Shown here: positions 6,383 through 7,231 of the stretch, in pieces
Numbering within the stretch: the first letter of the stretch is position 1
How the letters are laid out: each line of letters opens with the position of its first letter
Source of the DNA: Planctomycetaceae bacterium
Lineage (GTDB): Bacteria; Planctomycetota; Planctomycetia; Pirellulales; Pirellulaceae
Reading direction: 5' to 3'
DNA length: 7,231 nucleotides
Assembly: GCA_007129635.1 (NCBI GenBank)
Contig: SKVE01000120.1
Span: forward strand, 1 to 7,231
Notes under the pieces: generated by a model
Database searches by the model: none
Told to the model about the DNA's origin: nothing
Seen by the model: the letters and a program-made list of their open reading frames with translations, nothing else
Translations under genes and position numbers: made by a program

Positions 6383-7204
6383 ATGAATCTGACTGCTGCT
6401 GCCGATATCGACAAGCTGATCGCGATCGATCTGGATGGCACGCTGATCGCCGGCGAAGATGTCATCTCGGATGATAATATCGCCGCGATTCACCGCGCGG
6501 GCCGTCACGGGGCGGCCGTGATCATTGTGACCGGTCGCCCGTATGTGTCGGCCGATGCGGTCGCGTCACGAGTCGGGTTGCCGCCCGTGCCGCTGGTCGG
6601 GTTCAACGGGGCCATGATCCGTTGGAGCCGCGGTGGCAAGCAGTTGACAAGTACCTGCTTGGCCGCGGATGTGGCGGAAGAGATCGTGGAGCAGTGCCTG
6701 CGGCAGGGACTGCACCTGCAGTACTATCTGGACGACCAGATGTATGTCAGCCAAGACAACGAACAGGTGCGACGCTATTGCCGACGCAATGGCATGCAGT
6801 ATATCGAAGAACCCGATCTGCGACGGTTCGCCGGCCAGCAACCCTTGAAGTTGCTGGTGATCGACCACGCCACGCGCATCGGCCCATTGCTGGACGATGC
6901 GCGGCAACGCTGGGATGATCGCATCTACGTGACCCGTTCGATGCCCGAGTACCTGGAATTCCTGTCACCCCAGGCCTCGAAAGGCCGCGCGCTGGACTGG
7001 CTGCTCGAATTCTTCGATCTGCCTCGCCAGCGCAGCCTGGCGATCGGCGACGCGATGAACGACCTGCCGTTGCTGCAACGGGCGGGCGTGCCGGTCGCCA
7101 TGCCGCATGCCGACGAGGACCTGAAACGTATCGCGCACTTTATCCCCGCCAGCATCGAAAACGGCGTCGCCGAAGCGATCGACTGGTTCCTGGCGCAAAT
7201 CTGA
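6383..7204 (+). CDS. Cof-type HAD-IIB family hydrolase
   Basis: 273-residue haloacid-dehalogenase superfamily phosphatase of the Cof/YidA type, which typically dephosphorylates sugar phosphates and other small phospho-metabolites in the cytoplasm. All four HAD motifs are present: motif I DLDGTL (16-21) with nucleophile Asp16 and acid/base Asp18, motif II VIIVTGRP with Thr50, motif III SKGRAL with Lys200, and motif IV GDAMNDLPLL with Asp223 and Asp227. The type IIB alpha/beta cap lies between motifs II and III (about 80-190), and the length is typical for the family. The start is the first ATG in frame. It is preceded by a weak AAGAG (6373-6377) five bases upstream, and nothing better is available. 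It lies 90 bases after the CsrA fusion gene on the same strand, so co-transcription is possible. The exact substrate cannot be read from sequence. Confidence 0.95.
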   Translation: MNLTAAADIDKLIAIDLDGTLIAGEDVISDDNIAAIHRAGRHGAAVIIVTGRPYVSADAVASRVGLPPVPLVGFNGAMIRWSRGGKQLTSTCLAADVAEEIVEQCLRQGLHLQYYLDDQMYVSQDNEQVRRYCRRNGMQYIEEPDLRRFAGQQPLKLLVIDHATRIGPLLDDARQRWDDRIYVTRSMPEYLEFLSPQASKGRALDWLLEFFDLPRQRSLAIGDAMNDLPLLQRAGVPVAMPHADEDLKRIAHFIPASIENGVAEAIDWFLAQI

Positions 7205-7207
7205 CTT

Positions 7208-7220
7208 GAGTGTTGCACTC
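7208..7220. other. Small perfect hairpin after the HAD gene
   Basis: GAGTG (7208-7212) pairs with CACTC (7216-7220) around a TTG loop, three bases past the stop codon, and is followed by TGACCCCCGCC at the window edge. No T tract is seen. It may be a mild terminator, an mRNA end structure, or the start of a dispersed GGGGTCAGAGTGCAACACT-like repeat whose remainder is outside the window. Confidence 0.35.
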
Positions 7221-7231
7221 TGACCCCCGCC

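Overview
The window reads as chromosomal DNA of a Planctomycetota bacterium, probably Pirellulales-like. This rests on the planctomycete style of the CsrA sequence (start MLVLSRKETDKIVFP, later GITVEVLRLRGN), the moderately high GC, the loosely spaced genes with few Shine-Dalgarno sites, and the Lnb/DUF4105-type lipoprotein. The placement is inference; no rRNA or other marker is present. All four supported genes are on the + strand.

Layout. Bases 1-4188 hold the 3' part of a very large gene for a superfamily 1 (UPF1-like) helicase fused to a C-terminal Vsr/MTES_1575-type nuclease. The frame is open to base 1, so the true start lies outside the window. This architecture belongs to the DUF4011 helicase-nuclease group, which has been proposed as a single-gene anti-phage system. 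Next comes a 161-base gap with a C-rich/G-rich imperfect palindrome (4190-4225). Bases 4350-5231 encode a 293-residue predicted lipoprotein with the papain-like DUF4105 (Lnb N-terminal) domain. A 296-base leader follows, with a weak promoter candidate, a small hairpin and a cluster of GGA triplets around a strong ribosome binding site. Bases 5528-6292 encode an unusual fusion: an N-terminal CsrA RNA-binding domain, a helical middle segment and a C-terminal response-regulator receiver domain. Bases 6383-7204 encode a Cof-type HAD-IIB sugar-phosphatase-like hydrolase. The last 27 bases contain a small perfect hairpin.

The genes do not form an obvious pathway. The helicase-nuclease looks like a stand-alone defence or DNA-processing gene beside housekeeping or envelope genes. 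The most unusual item is the CsrA-receiver fusion, which suggests a post-transcriptional regulator whose RNA binding could be tied directly to phosphorylation. Its own leader carries GGA motifs compatible with autoregulation.
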